The notes under the pieces were generated by a model. The model worked only from the letters and a program-made list of their open reading frames with translations. It was not told where the DNA came from and made no database searches. The translations under genes and the position numbers were made by a program. Below, piece by piece: positions 62,698 to 64,000 of a stretch of DNA of 64,000 nt. The DNA is from Streptomyces seoulensis (GTDB lineage Bacteria > Actinomycetota > Actinomycetes > Streptomycetales > Streptomycetaceae). The stretch is taken from the NCBI RefSeq assembly GCF_004328625.1, contig NZ_CP032229.1:5146001-5210000 (forward strand), read 5' to 3'. Position 1 is the first letter of the stretch. Each line of letters begins with the position of its first letter.

Positions 62698-64000
<1,303 letters not shown>

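Overview
This window is Streptomyces-type chromosomal DNA. It is very GC-rich, has many GTG starts and ATGA/GTGA stop-start overlaps, and carries actinomycete families (SARP regulator, PcaDC fusion, F420-type oxidoreductase, RNase Sa). It holds about 56 protein genes. I saw no rRNA, tRNA, CRISPR array or intact insertion sequence. No gene-free stretch exceeds 300 bases. Both ends cut through genes: malate synthase at the left and an NCS1 permease at the right.

Layout. 0-5 kb: purine/allantoin catabolism (malate synthase, a MocA-like nucleotidyltransferase, allantoinase, allantoicase) with a perfect palindrome upstream of allantoinase. 5-6.2 kb: a RibD/DHFR-fold reductase and a secreted RNase Sa homologue. 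6.3-13 kb: a sugar or cyclitol uptake locus (Gfo/Idh/MocA oxidoreductase, GntR regulator, three-gene ABC transporter, ROK glucokinase, membrane protein), with candidate GntR operators in both promoter regions. 13-21.4 kb: an SNF2-family helicase with a SWIM-domain partner, a PcaD-PcaC fusion, a metallo-hydrolase and exonuclease III; the helicase and the exonuclease both have promoters resembling the PafBC DNA-damage type. 21.5-26.4 kb: a glutamate-type amino-acid ABC operon and a secreted CocE/S15-like hydrolase. 26.5-31.6 kb: a membrane-anchored unknown, a degenerate IS701-type transposase, a GAF-PucR regulator and a methyltransferase.

31.6-47.1 kb: the most interesting part, two operons diverging from a 217-base control region. 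Leftward: SARP activator, MFS transporter, S-adenosylmethionine synthetase, adenosine kinase and a transaldolase homologue whose Schiff-base lysine is Asp. Rightward: HAD phosphatase, intact transaldolase, sulfotransferase-like protein, SDR, saccharopine-dehydrogenase-like protein, glycine-N-methyltransferase-like enzyme, MFS transporter, then CysC, CysD and CysN. It has dedicated sugar-phosphate chemistry, SAM supply, PAPS supply, export and a pathway-specific activator, but no PKS, NRPS or terpene cyclase. I read it as a biosynthetic cluster for a small polar, possibly sulfated and N-methylated sugar- or amino-acid-derived metabolite. I do not recognise it as any described cluster.

47.1-55.1 kb: a dehalogenase/epoxide-hydrolase-like enzyme, gamma-glutamyltransferase, a ClpC-type chaperone, a methionine aminopeptidase divergent from a small XRE regulator with apparently leaderless starts, and an unknown gene with a C-tract frameshift. 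55.3-64 kb: a reductive-pyrimidine/hydantoin catabolic locus (two beta-ureidopropionase paralogues flanking a PucR regulator, class III aminotransferase, dihydropyrimidinase, LLM oxidoreductase, NCS1 permease). Nitrogen salvage therefore sits at both ends of the window, around a central accessory region.
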